DNA from: Vairimorpha apis BRL 01
Taxonomy: Eukaryota; Microsporidia; Nosematidae
Direction of reading: 5' to 3'
Length of the DNA stretch: 58,129 bases
Assembly: GCA_000447185.1 (NCBI GenBank)
Contig: KE647374.1
Coordinates: 4,203 to 62,331, forward strand
In this document: positions 22,761-36,100 of the stretch, piece after piece
Layout of the letters: each line of letters starts with the position of its first letter
Numbering within the stretch: the first letter of the stretch is position 1
Made by a program: the position numbers and the translations under genes
The notes under the pieces: generated by a model
The model's database searches: none
What the model saw: only the letters and a program-made list of their open reading frames with translations
Told to the model about the DNA's origin: nothing

Positions 22761-24115
22761 AAAGAAATTTATAATTATATGTATAGTTTTAATTAGACAT
22801 TTTAATATAAAAAAAATTTATCTTTTACAAATTATTATTGTTTTTACATAAATACAATTATTGAAATGTTTTTAAATAAGCTTTAAATTATATAATTTTA
22901 ATTAGAAAATTTTATACTATTAATTAAAAAATAAATTTAATAAGTATTATAAAAAAATATTAATGTATAAAATAGACACATTAATATTCAAGCATTTAAT
23001 TTTATTACTTTGATTTATAATAATGAATGTAAAATTGTAGCATTGTAGCTATATTTTTATTTTAAAATTAAAAGTATAAAAAAATAAACTTTAATGCATT
23101 ATATGACATTATTTTAACAAATTGATATAAATGTCAAATTATTATTTTTTTAATTTTATGTAATTTTTATATAAATTACACTTAATGAAATTTTTAAATA
23201 ATTTAAAAATGATAATAAAACTTTTTTGTTTCTTTATTAAAACTTGTTACATTTTTTTTAGTCACAGACAATTTACAAAAATTAAATTTATTGTATATAA
23301 TAAATTCATCTATCAATAATAATAACCTAAAATTTAATTATTTGTTAAAAAAATATTTTTATTTATATGAATAAAAAATAAAATTTATTCTTTACATTTT
23401 TCTTTTTTCAANNNNNNNNNNNNNNNNNNNNTTACATTTTTATTTTTTCAACAAAATAAATATACATATAAATAAATAATATATAAACAAAATGTAATTT
23501 TAATTATATTTATATTCATACAAATTTTGAAAATATTTAAATTTAAATCATTAAATAATGTTTTTAAAATAAATTTATAGAACATTAAATTTTACTTAAA
23601 TTAATCAAAATTATTTTAATATCTAAATTTTGACTAATTTTATAAAAATTTTTTTAGATTTTACATCAAGATAAAGAATTTGAAATAAATTATTTTGTTT
23701 TAGTTAAAAACAAAAATTAAATTTAATCTTATTGTGTTTTAAATTAAAAATTAAAAAAATTACTTTTCTGGTTTTTTATAGTTTTTTAATTTTAAATAAA
23801 TCTAAAATTTCTATATTAATATATATGTTAAAATAATTAAACAATATAAATTTTTATTTTAATTTAAAACTTTTATTGTTTTTATATAATATTTTGGAAT
23901 CAAGTTTATATTTTAATCTGAAATTCTTAAAAAATAATTTTATATATTAAGAAATATGTTAAAAAAATTATTTAGTCTTAATTTTTAAAAAAAACTTTAA
24001 AAGTTCTTATATAGTATTTTAATCAAGTTTTATTATAAACTGAAATTTTTAAAATAAAAATTTAATATTATTTCCTTTTTATTTTTATAATTTATTAAAA
24101 AACCCTCTTCTAAAT
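22761..24115. other. 1.36-kb spacer containing a 20-N gap
   Basis: AT-rich with no gene seen. N at 23412-23431 marks an assembly join. The sequence just before it (TTACATTTTTCTTTTTTCAA) and just after it (TTACATTTTTATTTTTTCAA) differ by one base, so the two contigs probably overlap. A degenerate repeat of about 120 bp (ATCAAGTTT...CTGAAATT) occurs near 23895-23930 and 24010-24050. CCC at 24103-24105 precedes Dis3. Confidence 0.55.
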
Positions 24116-26735
24116 ATGTATCAATATAGTAATGATTTTTACGAAAGAAAAATTAACAAAAGAAATCATCTTATAAAAAGAGTAAGACAAAATTATGTTA
24201 GAGATGATATTTCTTGTGGATTTAAATGTTGTAATGAAGAAATATTTGAAGATTTTATTGTATATGTTATTCCAACAAAGGAAGTTATAGAAAAATACAA
24301 ATCATTATTAAAAAGTGAATTTTGTAAATCTATAATTTGTCAATCTGTTTTTTTAAATTTAAGTTTAAGTGATCAGAAAAAAGTTAATAATTCATTTAAG
24401 CACATATTTTTTTACGATAACTTTTTTATAGAAACAGTAAATAAAGGTTTAGAAGGCGTGTTAAAATTTTATGAAAAACATATACCAAATAAAAAATTTG
24501 ATATATTAAATTTAGAAAATATTAAAGAATATCCTAAATATTTTAATTTTAATAAACACATAATTGATTTGTGTGAAGATGTATACGTAAAAGAAGAAAC
24601 AAAATTTGAATCTTATTATGATAATCTTGAAGAATTATATAATTGTGGAAAAATTTATAAAGCTCAAATGATGACAGATACGTTTAATTGGAGAAATGGG
24701 ACAGTAATTATAAATTCTTGTAAAGTACGTATTCTTGGAATTGAACATATGAATCGTGCAGTAAATGGCGACGAGGTTTATGTTGAAATGATCAAAATTG
24801 AATGTTTTGATTTTATTAGTGAAGCTGAAGATGAAGATGAAGTTAAAAAACATAAATTAATTAATAATATTGTGAAAGTACGTTCAAATGCTGATATTGA
24901 TTTATTTAAAAATAAAAATAATGCTTCTGAAAATGAAAATAATAAAACTACAAATTCAAATCAAAATAATTTACTTAATATTCTTGAACCAAAAGAAATG
25001 TTTTTTGGTAAAGTAGTGGGAATTTATAAAAGAAATAAGACATCACTTGTTGGAACTATTATTAATAATACAGTTAATGGAGAGGGCACTCAAAATGTGT
25101 TAGTTTTGCCTATAGATAAAAAATATCCACCTGTCATGATTCGTACAAGTCAAATTGAAGAACTTCTAAATAAAAGATTATGGATTGAACTTGAATTATG
25201 GGAACAAGATAGTAAATATCCATCTGGTCATTATTTTAAAAAATTAAATAAAATAGGCGATATAGAAGGAGAAATAGAATGTATTTTAATATCAAATGGT
25301 ATAACTTATTTTAAAGATAAATGGATTGATTTGTTTGTTAAATCTACAAACTTTTATGATGTTGAAACATGTAAAATGTTAAAAAATGAAATTTCTGAAT
25401 TTTTTAATTTAAATGATATTTATAGCGAGGTAAAAAATGGAATTAGAAAGGATTTTAGAAATCTTAAAATTATATCTATTGATCCAAAAGGATGTACTGA
25501 TGTAGATGATGCATTGCATATAAATTTTTTAGAAAATGGAACATTTCAAGTAGGAGTGCATATTGCAGATGTTTCTCATTATGTCAAATTAGGATCAATG
25601 CTTGATAAAATTGCATCTGAGAGAGGAACAACAGTTTATTTACCAGACAGACGAATTGACATGTTACCAGAATTTCTAAGTGCAGGTTTATGTAGTTTGT
25701 TGGAAGACCAAGATAGAGGGTCTTTTTCAGTTATATGGGAACTAACTAGCACCGGAGAAATTATATCGACTGAATTTTGCAAAAGTCTAATTCATTCGCA
25801 CAAGGCATTTTCTTATGATGAAGCACTTGAGATTTTAAATTCTAAAACTGAAGTTAAATATAAAAAAGAACTTGAAACATTATTTAAAATTTCTAGCAAT
25901 TTAAGAAATCGTCGTATGGAGAACGGAGCTTTAGATTTAAGTTCTGAAAAGGTAGAATTAAAAATAAAAAATTATTGTTAAAGAACATATATGTACATAC
26001 ACTTTAATTGAAGAATTTATGTTACTTGCCAATATTAGCGTAGCTGAATATATTTATAAAAATTGTCCTGAAAGCTCAATTTTAAGAAAGCATCCAAAAC
26101 CTTCAGAGGTTGATTTACCTATTAGAGTTGATCTTAAAGATTCAAAAGATGTAAATAAAGTAATTTCCGAATTAAATGTAGAACATGCTGAAATTTTTAA
26201 AAAGATTATTACACGTTCGATGAACCAAGCAACCTATGTAATATCATCTGATTCTACAGATTTTTATCATTATGGTTTAGCTTCACCTTTATATACTCAT
26301 TTTACTTCTCCTATTAGAAGATATGCTGATATTTTAGTACATAGAATCTTATTTAATATATTACAAAAAAACAGTTTATCAGAAATGTCAAATGATAAAA
26401 GATTTAAAAAAATTAATAATGAAGAATTTATTAATATAAATCAAAATATTATTGATAATTTGAATAAAAGACATAGTAGTGCTCGACGTTGTGCTTGGGA
26501 TGTAAATACCTTATTTATTTATTTAGTTATAAGTGAAATTGAACCATCAACATTTGCATTTGTAACAGATACAAAAGCTAATGGAGTATTGATTTATGTT
26601 CCTGAATATGGAATTAATGAAGCAATTCCCACCGATAAAACTTATAATGTATTTGATAAAATAAATATTAAATTTTTGAAAGATGATGAACGATTTTATC
26701 TTAAAAGACGTTTTAATATACAAATAATTGATTAA
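24116..26735 (+). CDS. DIS3: exosome nuclease Dis3/Rrp44, with one-base frame break
   Basis: Dis3 is the processive 3'-5' nuclease of the RNA exosome. The N-terminus has the conserved VRQNYVRDDISCG and a three-Cys CR3 motif. A PIN-like region (about 45-190), cold-shock-type OB domains, the RNB domain and a C-terminal S1-like region follow. The RNB motif DPKGCTDVDDAL (about residue 452) keeps its catalytic Asps, and SPIRRYADILVHR is in the second part. The frame stops at 25981. Removing one A (or adding two) at the A6 run 25966-25971 continues through EHICTYTLIEEFMLLANIS into the frame ending at 26735. Total is about 872 aa, a little shorter than yeast. The PIN active-site acids appear lost. 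CCC lies 11 bp before the ATG. Confidence 0.93.
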
Positions 26736-26913
26736 TTTAAAATTAAATAATTATGATTAATTTTTTAAATTTAAAAAATTATTTAAATAAGTAAAATCAA
26801 ATATTTTATATTTTAATAAAAAAATGATGATGTAATAAAATTATTTTAGAATTTTTTGAAAAAAATATACTTTAATTTTTATTTTTAAAAATTTAAAATA
26901 AAAACAATTTAAT

Positions 26914-28542
26914 TTAAATTTTAAATTTATTAAATCTTTCAATTATATCAGGACTTAAATGAGAAAATAATGGTTCTATATTATTAGATATTTCCCAATT
27001 CATCGTAATACTAAATTCTTCACAAAATCTTTCATTTTTTACTTGACACATTTTCTGTAATTTAATTGCAGAAATGGGTATAAAAGGTTCAAGAATCTGT
27101 GATAATAATTTAACTATACTGAATGCAATACTAAACCCTCTTTGCATGTTTTCTTTAATTGAAACGACTTGTTGAACATATTCATTACCAATTCTCGATA
27201 TTTCTAGCACACAATTAAGAGCATCTTTAAGTTTAATGTCCTTAAAAAATGTTTTATATAATAAAAATTGATTATTTACTTTTTTAATCATATTATTATC
27301 GCTTTCAATCAATTCAGTTACATAAATTTTATTATTATTTTTGTTCTTAATAAATTTTAAAACACGATTACAAAAATTTCCAATAGTGTTATTTAAATCA
27401 GATGTAATTACACTAGTAAAATGATCAAATGAAAAATTAGTATCACATGTTTCAGGTCTAATCTTTGTTAAATAATATCTCCATAAGCAAGAATTACCTA
27501 AAGAATTATCTATTAAATCTAATCCAAAAATACCATGGTTACTACTTTTGGAAAATTTTTTGTTTTCAAAAAGTAAAAATTCCGTAACAGATAATTGTTT
27601 CAAAAGTGGATATTTTTTCTTAGTTCCAAAAATTAAAGATGGAAAAACTATAGTATGAAAAAAAACATTATCTTTACCCATAAATTGTATCAATTCACCA
27701 TCATTTATCCATTCTTCATAATTTCCTTGTAAATGTTCTTTTAAAAAAGTAAAATATCCAATAACAGCATCAAACCAAACATAAAAAACTTTCTTTTCAT
27801 ATCCGTCTAATGGTACAGGAACACCCCATAAATTTTTTAAATCCCTAGTCATACATCTTTGAAGAAGTTCTTGATTTAGCCACGATTTAGTTATTTTTTT
27901 ACCGTTTTCTGACCAATATTTAGAATTTTTTTTATATAAATCTTCAAGTTGTTCACGAAATAAATTAAAATCAAAAAATAAATGATTTGTATTTTTTATA
28001 CATGGAGACTCACCACAAATAGCACATTTTGGGCATATTAAATCAGTAGTTTTATAGGTATGTCCACAACTATCACATTGATCACCTTTTGCTCCTTCAA
28101 AGTTACAAAATTTGCAAACACCAACTATATATCTATCTGCTAAAAATAACTCACATTTATTACAAAAATGTTGTTCTATAGTCTGTTCTGTAAATCCTCC
28201 ATTTTTATAAATGTCATTAAAAAAAGATTGCACATTTTTGATATGTTCTTTAGTTGTAGTATGTCCAAAATAGTCGAATTTTATATTAAACCAATTATAA
28301 ATTTTTTCATGTATAACACGATTTTCTTCACAAATTTCTAAAGGTTTTTTATTTTGGATAAAAGCCGTCATTTCTATAGCGGTGCCATATTCATCAGTAC
28401 CACATATATAAACACATTCTTCTCCATTTTTCTTGCAAAATCTGGTGTATATATCACCACTTAAAACACAACCTATTATATTCCCAAGATGTGGTTGATT
28501 ATTAACATAAGGAAGTGCACTTGTAATAATTTTTTTCGTCAT
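26914..28542 (-). CDS. MES1: methionyl-tRNA synthetase
   Basis: Class I synthetase charging tRNA-Met. The HIGH-type motif is HLGN (residues 18-21, in [14 protein letters not shown]) and the KMSKS loop is KFSKS (in [15 protein letters not shown]). Between them lies the connective domain with several paired cysteines (CNKC, CKFC, CDSC, CPKC, CGE), as in zinc-binding cytosolic/archaeal-type MetRS. At 542 aa it has the catalytic core and anticodon-binding helical domain but no C-terminal EMAP/tRNA-binding or GST-type extension. The frame is intact despite many A runs. Its ATG is 57 bp from the divergent eL34 ATG. GGG at 28546-28548 is its CCC element. Confidence 0.96.
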   Translation of the reverse strand: MTKKIITSALPYVNNQPHLGNIIGCVLSGDIYTRFCKKNGEECVYICGTDEYGTAIEMTAFIQNKKPLEICEENRVIHEKIYNWFNIKFDYFGHTTTKEHIKNVQSFFNDIYKNGGFTEQTIEQHFCNKCELFLADRYIVGVCKFCNFEGAKGDQCDSCGHTYKTTDLICPKCAICGESPCIKNTNHLFFDFNLFREQLEDLYKKNSKYWSENGKKITKSWLNQELLQRCMTRDLKNLWGVPVPLDGYEKKVFYVWFDAVIGYFTFLKEHLQGNYEEWINDGELIQFMGKDNVFFHTIVFPSLIFGTKKKYPLLKQLSVTEFLLFENKKFSKSSNHGIFGLDLIDNSLGNSCLWRYYLTKIRPETCDTNFSFDHFTSVITSDLNNTIGNFCNRVLKFIKNKNNNKIYVTELIESDNNMIKKVNNQFLLYKTFFKDIKLKDALNCVLEISRIGNEYVQQVVSIKENMQRGFSIAFSIVKLLSQILEPFIPISAIKLQKMCQVKNERFCEEFSITMNWEISNNIEPLFSHLSPDIIERFNKFKI

Positions 28543-28596
28543 TTAGGGATTTTAAAAGATACAAAAAAACGATTTTTAAAATCTATTATTATTTTA

Positions 28597-28599
28597 CCC
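28597..28599 (+). promoter_or_regulatory. CCC abutting eL34 ATG
   Basis: TTTTACCCATG: the C-triplet touches ATG 28600 and picks that Met over the longer open frame that overlaps the MetRS start. Confidence 0.6.
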
Positions 28600-28920
28600 A
28601 TGCATAAGATAATCATTCACAAAGGAAGAACTTATAAAACACGAAGTAATGTTCGTAAGATTGTTAAAACTCCAAGTGGAAAACTTGTTGCTAGAAGAGT
28701 AAAAAAACATGCCAAGGTTCATAGATGTCATGAATGTAACGCCAAATTATTGTCTATAGCAAGAATGCGTCCTGCTGAATTTTCTAGACAAAAAGTAAGC
28801 GCAAGAAGAGTTAATAGACCATTAGGTGCTACTGTTTGTGGTAGATGTGTTAAAGATAAAATAGTTGAGGCTTTTTTAAATGAAGAAGAAAGAATAGTTA
28901 GAGAGAAAATTTCTGCTTAA
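28600..28920 (+). CDS. RPL34: ribosomal protein eL34
   Basis: A 106-aa basic protein with family signatures [20 protein letters not shown] near the N-terminus, CHEC at about residue 45 and CGRC at about residue 85, the two halves of the zinc-ribbon-like motif of eL34. [20 protein letters not shown] lies between them. It belongs to the large ribosomal subunit. The open frame extends 5' to 28489 inside MetRS, but those codons lack homology and CCC sits directly before ATG 28600, so I start there. It shares a 57-bp divergent promoter with MetRS, pairing two translation genes. Confidence 0.96.
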   Translation: MHKIIIHKGRTYKTRSNVRKIVKTPSGKLVARRVKKHAKVHRCHECNAKLLSIARMRPAEFSRQKVSARRVNRPLGATVCGRCVKDKIVEAFLNEEERIVREKISA

Positions 28921-30790
28921 ATAAATTTTTATTTGAAATATAAATAACAGATTTTTGTTTTTTTAAATTTAATAAAGAATAATAAAATTAAATATTTTAA
29001 TATTTTATTAGGCACTAATAATAAAATAATTTACATTTTAAATTAAGCAAATTTTATTTAATACTGTTTTTCGATAGTTTTAAACATTTGATGGATTTAT
29101 TTTATGATGATTTTTAAACAACAAAATAAAAACAATAATTTGACATATAAAATTTTTAAAAAAACTTAGATAAATAAATTTATTTATATAAATGTTGGAA
29201 AAGATAACAAAATTTATATTATATAAAATATCATTTAATAATATTTTTTCAATTGAAAATTAATTAAAACTAAATAACCAGCACATTGCATTTTATCAAA
29301 AATTATATTTAAAAATATAATAAAACTTTTCAATAAATGGTTTTTTTAAAAAAATATTATAAATACGAATAGTAAAAAAAGTTTATTAAAAAAAATTATC
29401 ATTCATAAAAATTTAAATAATATATTTGGTAAATTTTTATGTTTTCTTTCCTATTAAACGAGTATACTAAAGGGAGAAATACTTTTTGATAAGAGTAAAT
29501 GTATCTTTAAAATATTAAATTTCTTTTATAAACTTACTGATAGAGTTATTTTATTTTATAAAACATATAATTATTACTACAAGATTCAACTGTCTTCTTA
29601 AAAGTACAATAAAATTTAATTTTTTCAAAATTAACTATTTATTTCTTAGTCTTCTTTTTAGAGAGATAATTTAAAGCATTTTCTTTATAACTAATGATCT
29701 AATTTAAAAATATAAACTATTTTTACTTTTAATAATAAATATGTTTAAATTAATTTTAAGATATTATAAATTTTATTTTTTCTTTAAATTTAATATATGC
29801 TTAAAATACAAAGCAAAAAAAGATAATTTGCTATATAAAATCAACTATCTTTGTTTAAAAAAAATATCAAAAATAAAAATAGATTAAAAAATCGATAAAT
29901 TTCATAATCTTAATAAATTTTTTAATGTAATGATTAAATTTTAACATTTAAAAATTATCAATACAATATATGTAAATGAAATTTTTTTCTAAAAAATATA
30001 TAATTTAATACTGTTTTGAAAATAAAATTTCAATGATTTTTTTATTCCTTCCTATTTATTTTTTATTAAATATTAAAAGATACATGATTATAAAAAAAAG
30101 ATAAGAATTATCGTAAAACCGTTTAAAGATGTAAATATTTATGCATATAATTTATATAATAAAAGTAATGTTTGAAAAATAATAATAATTTCTTTTAATA
30201 AAAATACATTAAATTTTTGTAATGTTTTAGTATAGTTTTAAATACACGTTTAATTGTTACATGTATTTTATTTTTATTAATAATTAAGGTTAATTTTAGT
30301 TATTGATAAAAAATTTAACCAAGTTAAATATTAAAATTTAGTTATAGAAAGTAAAACTATAAAAATCTAATGAAATTATATAATTAATACGTATTTTGTA
30401 TGTATTCAATATTTGATAATGAATAAAACAACCATTGCAAATAATTCAATTTATTTTTTATTATAGACTAAGTATAAATATTCTATACAAAAAATCAAAT
30501 TTTTAATTAGCATTATTACCAATTTAATATAAAGCAAATATCTAATATATCTTCGTTCAATACTTAAAAAGTTCATTTTATACGGTTAAAATGTATACAT
30601 GTATATTTTTAAAAATAATTGTTCGCTAAAAAAAATATGATTAGAGTTTTTGTGATTTCTAATATTAATTAATATTATGGTTATTATAAATAACATTAAA
30701 TTTAAATCTCTACTGTTTATGATTTATTGAATTTAATTTATCATAATTTATGATTGATTAACATATTTAAAAAAACCAATTCATAAAAAA
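28921..30790. other. 1.87-kb AT-rich spacer
   Basis: No gene seen. One short remnant of the endonuclease family is suspected at about 29645-29697 (separate entry). Confidence 0.55.
29645..29697 (-). mobile_element. possible tiny endonuclease-element remnant
   Basis: About 50 bp align by eye with 17680-17735 of the intact copy (GTCTTC...AGAGAGATA...GCATTTTCTT...ACTAATGA), the segment coding for the LKKTLESISLERR region. No coding remains. Confidence 0.4.
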
Positions 30791-31795
30791 ATGCTTTTAT
30801 GTTTATATATTCTTTATGTAATGAATTCTAATCAAATAAATAATTTTAATCACAGTTTGTATAAAATGAAATACAATAGTATTATTACTAAATATGATAA
30901 TACACCAAACGCAGAAAATTTTATTGAAAATTATCTGAATGTATTATATCTGAAAATATATGGTAAATCTACATATACAGAACTTCCTAAAAATTTAGAA
31001 GAATTAAATTTTATAGTAACATTAGAAATTATAAATAATGACTTAAGTATTTTCCCAAATAGTATTTTTAATTTAAAAACTTTAAAAAATTTAGTTTTTT
31101 GTAATAATAAAATAAAAATCTTACCATCTGAAATAATAAATCTTAAAAATTTGAAAAATTTAACATTATGTAACCAAAATCTTCAAAATATTCCAGAAGT
31201 ATTGAAAAAATTAGAAAACTTAGAAAATTTTAATTTTTCTTCAAATCGTTTAAATGCAATTCCAAATTTTTTATATTCAATGATAAATTTAGTGTCTCTT
31301 GATTTAAGTAATAACTTAATATCTGTTATTTCTAAAAAAATTGTAAAACTTAATAACCTTGAAATATTAAAATTAAGTAAAAATAAATTGATTTCTATAG
31401 AACATATATATTCATGCTACAATTTAAAGTTACTGGATATTTCTAAAAATAATATAGGTATGGTATCAAATAAAATTCAAAATTTTAGAATGCTTAAAGA
31501 ACTAAATCTTAGAGAAACACAAATTGCAATTTTACCTAAAGAAATTGAAAAACTTGAAAAATTAAAAATCCTTAACATTGAAAATAATTTATTTTTATTT
31601 TTGCCTGCAACAATTTTAAAATTAAATAAAAAATTAATATTATTTTGTGAATTAAACACTATAATCGATAGAGGGAATGATAAAATAATAGGATTAGAAG
31701 AATTATATTGGCATTTTGGTAAAAATTTTAATTTTTCAGGAACGTACCAAAATAAAAAAGTTATTCTTGGTAGTATACAAAATTCAAAAAATTAG
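30791..31795 (+). CDS. leucine-rich-repeat protein
   Basis: 334 aa. From about residue 60 to 290 there are about nine to ten tandem LRRs of about 23 residues (pattern LxxLxLxxNxLxxIPxxIxxLxNL; for example NLVSLDLSNNLISVISKKI and LEILKLSKNKLISI). This is the plant/Ras-suppressor-like LRR type. The first about 11 residues (MLLCLYILYVM) are hydrophobic and could be a short signal or anchor, although a second Met at residue 11 would remove it. The C-terminus (GLEELYWHFG...) is non-repeat. LRR proteins are expanded in several microsporidia and some are secreted. Function here is unknown beyond protein binding. There is no CCC element before the ATG, only CC. The duplicated block begins 45 bp downstream. 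Confidence 0.8.
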   Translation: MLLCLYILYVMNSNQINNFNHSLYKMKYNSIITKYDNTPNAENFIENYLNVLYLKIYGKSTYTELPKNLEELNFIVTLEIINNDLSIFPNSIFNLKTLKNLVFCNNKIKILPSEIINLKNLKNLTLCNQNLQNIPEVLKKLENLENFNFSSNRLNAIPNFLYSMINLVSLDLSNNLISVISKKIVKLNNLEILKLSKNKLISIEHIYSCYNLKLLDISKNNIGMVSNKIQNFRMLKELNLRETQIAILPKEIEKLEKLKILNIENNLFLFLPATILKLNKKLILFCELNTIIDRGNDKIIGLEELYWHFGKNFNFSGTYQNKKVILGSIQNSKN

Positions 31796-32494
31796 TTTTT
31801 TTGACAATAAATAAACCAAAAATATTTGAAAGTTTTTTATTGTATAAATATAATATAGTCTATATTATATACTACTAATTTTTTATGTTTAGAAATTTTT
31901 ATTAAAATTCCTTTATGTTAAAATTGTTCACTACATGATTTTATAATATAAATTTTAGGTATAAAAAAATTTAATTTAAAATTATTTTTTTTTATTTCAT
32001 AAAAAAAACAGTTTACGTTTATGTTGTAATTTATTTTCATGTTAAAACTCTCAATTAATTTTTTTGCTTAATTTTTGATTAAAATATTATAATTTCTAAA
32101 TCAAAATGGCTTGATAAAAACAATAGCTCAATTATAAAAATTTTTATCTAAATTAACACATTTTTTATTTCTTATTAAAATGTTGTTTCCAATTACTAAA
32201 AATTTTAAACTATGAACTTACATATTTTACATAAACAAATCAAAAAATGCAAAAATTTATAAAAATATATATAAAATCATGTGATATTTTTTTATTTAAA
32301 CAAAAACAATTTTTATTATAAAGTAATTTTTATTAGTTATATAATTTTATAAATTATTTACTTTAATATATAATAATTATAAAATCAACTGAATTATTGA
32401 TAGTAATAAAATTATATAATATATTTACTAGAATATAGTATTATTACAATTTTTATTATATCATCACAAGTAGATATATAAATCCTTATACAAG

Positions 32495-32575
32495 ATTATG
32501 ATTCTTTCTTAACCACCTGTTCATCTTACGTAATGTGTTCTTCTCTTCTGACTTCCATAAAAAAACTTTCTATAA
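32495..32575 (-). mobile_element. endonuclease-element 3' remnant (copy A)
   Basis: The stretch around 32470-32575 matches the 3' part of the 57.2-kb element on the plus strand (ATATCATCACAA.TAGATAT, then CCTGTTCAT, then CTTCCATA.AAA.ACT). It is non-coding now. The equivalent in copy B is at about 36735-36840. Confidence 0.6.
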
Positions 32576-33689
32576 TAATATTATATAATTTTTTTAAAAA
32601 AATAAAATATTATTATAAAAATACTATCTTAATTATTTGTGTAAGACATTATGTACGTTTATAATCACGAAAAATTACTTTTCATCTTATGATAAATAAA
32701 TTATAATTTTATTTTTATAAGGTTAAATGTTTAATAAAATATTGATATTGTTGTGTGTATATGATATAAAGCGCAAATAAATTTTCAGATACTATATATA
32801 AAATTTAAATAAATATCAGAATTAATTGAAGTACTTTCAGATTATTTTAAAGATATGTTATTGTAGATATGAAATTAAAGTATAATTTATATATTTTATA
32901 AAAATATTTAAAATTTGAAATAATGTTAGATATACTAAAAGTGATATTGTATTTTTAGAAAAGAAATGGTTGTTAGTAAATATTTGTAAAAATTTATAGT
33001 TAACTACTTCTTAATAAAAGTAAAATAATATAAATAACATCAAAGAAAAGGTTTTTTTGTGGACTTTAATGTAAAAACTCTAAAATTTTGTGTTAAAAAA
33101 TACACAAAACTTTAGATATTTTCATATAAATCATTGCTAGTATTTTATTAACAAAATATGTTTTTACAATAGCTTTAAACGCACTTTTAAAATTTTAGAT
33201 TTATTCGATTTTTTAAGTTAAAATTATTAAATTTTTTTTAGTTTTTAAAAATATAAAAATTGCAGTATTTGCAAGTATTATTTAAAATAAGCAACAAAAT
33301 CTCTAGTGCATATTTGCATATTAGATGTTACCCTTTACTTTTAAAAATTATTTGAAATTAAAATATTCAAGCTTATGCAAAAAAAAATATTTTTAAAAAA
33401 TTAAATTATATACTACAAATGCACTTTATTCTATTTTTAAACTTCTTATAACTTTTAAAAAAAAATTAAATATAAAGAAAAATTTATTTAGGATGTATAT
33501 TTTGAAATAAATTTAATAAATTTTAGCAAAAAAAATATCAAAAATAAAGATTACGAATTAAATAATAAACTTTGTCATATAAAAAAAAAGAATATTTTTA
33601 TTTAAGATATAATTGATTCTTATATTTATGATTATTTTTGTCAAGATTAAATATAAACTAAAATTGATTAAAACTTTAATTTTTAACTT

Positions 33690-34060
33690 CTTTCTAATTA
33701 ACCTTTTGGTCTTATTCTATAATATGTTCACATAAGCAAGATTCCACAATTAGTAACTCTATTGTCATTTTTAACGCCACAAAATTACATATATGTTTGT
33801 GTGGGTATTTACATTAAATTTTTTTATAATATTTATAAAAGCTTGTTGAGACACCTTACCGTATATTACATATAGTATTTTTTGTTTGTATCCATGCACT
33901 GCATAGACTCACAATTTTAGGTCATTATGTCATATTTATATTCTTTCTCAGTCTTAACAACTTTAAGATTGTCAAATCCTATAAATCCTATCTCAATAAT
34001 TACTATCTTTTTTATCAATAATGAACATAATTGATTTATTTTACTTAACTTTAGAACCCG
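33690..34060 (-). mobile_element. degraded full endonuclease-domain remnant (copy A)
   Basis: Aligned with 57.3-57.7 kb, the order is preserved: the TCTATTGTCAT..TTAACGCC segment at about 33757, ACCTTACCGTATATTACATATAG at about 33855, and TTGTCAAATCC...TCCTATCTCAATAATTACTATC at about 33972 (the VEVGIT strand). Stops occur in all frames. The following 34060-34500 is also locally GC-richer and may be the upstream part of the same element. Confidence 0.6.
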
Positions 34061-35936
34061 AATGTATTCAAATATCTAATTTAATTTTACACTGCTAATT
34101 GAAATATAAATCTATTAAGAGTGATTACTAATTTTTTTCAATTTATTAAGGCCATAATTAGTCAAAAATAGATTTATACTCCTCAAATCTTAATTATGCC
34201 TCATCATTTAGTTATGTGAAAATATTCTATAATACCATGTGGCTAAAGGTATACAGATTTATGTTTTTCACTACATTGAGGATATTTGACGCCGTTTTTT
34301 AAAAAGATATTTTTGTTTTCAATGTCATAAAAAAATGCTCATTCCTTCCTATGCATAATGTTTACATACTAATTCCAAGCTGTTGATTCTTTGATTGACA
34401 TCAAAGGTACATTTCTTTTTGTACAATTTTTAGTGATTTATTTTTTTTGATATTTCACTGTGCAGGATAGATTGTTGAGCTTCCAATAAAAATTTACAAA
34501 ATGATATCACCTTAAATGAATTACTTTATTCTAAGGATTGATTCTATTTAAGAGAGTTAAAATTTTATTATTCTAAATTTTAAGAATAGCTCTCTTCCTG
34601 AGTAAAATCAAATAAAAAATATATACGTTATAATATTTTAATTTTTTACCTTTCTACAAAATAATTTTTTTAAACAAAATATATTAAAAATAAATGCTTA
34701 GAACATTTTTAAAGTTTATAAATTAATATAATAATCACAATAAAAAACAACTATATTAAAATACATTAAATCATTTAAAAATTTTAAATATAAAAAATAT
34801 TTTATATATAAATAAACACAATATTTCAAACGAAGCATACATTTTAAATACAATGTAAAATAAATATTCTTTTAACTATCATTAAACATAAATAATCTTT
34901 AATATCAAAATAAAATTTAATAGTTGAATTACAATTAAATGATCAAGATATTATAACGCTTTACTTTATATTGATATTTAAATATATATATATTCGCCAA
35001 AATATTTCCTTTTTTTTGGGAAAATTTCTATATTTAAATTATAATTTTGAATAATAAAAAAACATAAATGAATTTGAAACGTAATTAATAGGTAAGAAAA
35101 ACATAAAAACAAATTTTTTTTCTTTCATCTCTGAATATACAAATAAATCATCAATGTTATTATTAACTAATAAACTTTTTTTATTTAAAAAATTGCAATA
35201 TTATTTGTAATAAATAAACTAGAATTAAATTTTTTTTAGTTTCAAGTTTTTTTTTAAGTAAAAAAGAAAAATATCAATTTTTAAAAATAATTATGTTAAA
35301 AAATTTTTTCAACCAAGCGTAATATTTAATTTGCAATTAATAATTGCAATTTTTTGTAAATAAAAAAAATTTATTATTTTAATAATTTAAACAATTTTAA
35401 TAAAACAGAAATTATAATTTAAAATATTATATAATAAGCGAATTTATTATTGATATAGTAAGATTATTGTTAAAATATTTGTTGTATTCTTCCTATTTAA
35501 TTATAATTGTTGAAACCAAACATAATTTGAGTTTTTATTAATTAATCATTGTAAATAATAACAGACTACATCATTTATAGTAAAAAATATTAAATAATGT
35601 TTTAAGAATTTAAATTTACAATACAAAAATAAAATTTATTTGGTATATAATCTATATCTAAAAAAGTTTTAACATTTTATTTAGATAATGAGAACAATGA
35701 AAACATTAACATCAATTTTAAAATTTAAATCTCTAACAAAAATATTTTTCTAAAAATAAATTAATACTAATTTTTAGATTAAAGTAAATTATTAAACAAA
35801 TATATTGAAATTTTAATTTAAAAAATTATAAGTATCAGAAAAACTTAATTGTTTTACAAATATTAAAAAATTAAAAAATTTGTTTGTAAATGATTTGATA
35901 TTTTTTCATATTTACATATTTAAAAAAAATTAAAAT

Positions 35937-36080
35937 TTAATTTAAACATTTTAGCTCTTCACTATTTTTTTTTGAAAAAATATTTCCTAACCAATTTTCT
36001 TTTAAATCCCATCTAGAACATAAAAATTGTTTAGAATCTTCAATTTTATTAACATCAATAATTTCCATCTTATAATAAAT
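35937..36080 (-). pseudogene. acyltransferase C-terminus cut by assembly gap (copy A)
   Basis: The last about 47 codons correspond to the 3' end of the acyltransferase at 40473-41330, ending at the same relative stop. Two codon differences were noted, one synonymous (Leu) and one Thr-to-Lys. It is partial because the N gap follows. It most likely represents the other allele and not a separate gene. Confidence 0.7.
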
Positions 36081-36100
36081 NNNNNNNNNNNNNNNNNNNN
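36081..36100. other. 20-N assembly gap
   Basis: Fixed-length N run joining the end of copy A to the start of copy B. Confidence 0.99.

Larger units (their letters stand above)
31841..36080. repeat. 4.2-kb block, copy A (probable haplotype duplicate)
   Basis: This block is colinear with 36101-40616 at roughly 95 percent identity by eye. It starts 45 bp after the LRR gene and runs up to the N gap, ending inside a partial acyltransferase gene. Differences are scattered substitutions, homopolymer length changes, small indels and one about 300-bp insertion in copy B. Copy A is truncated by the gap exactly where copy B continues into the complete acyltransferase, as expected if two alleles of one locus were scaffolded in series. 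Confidence 0.85.
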
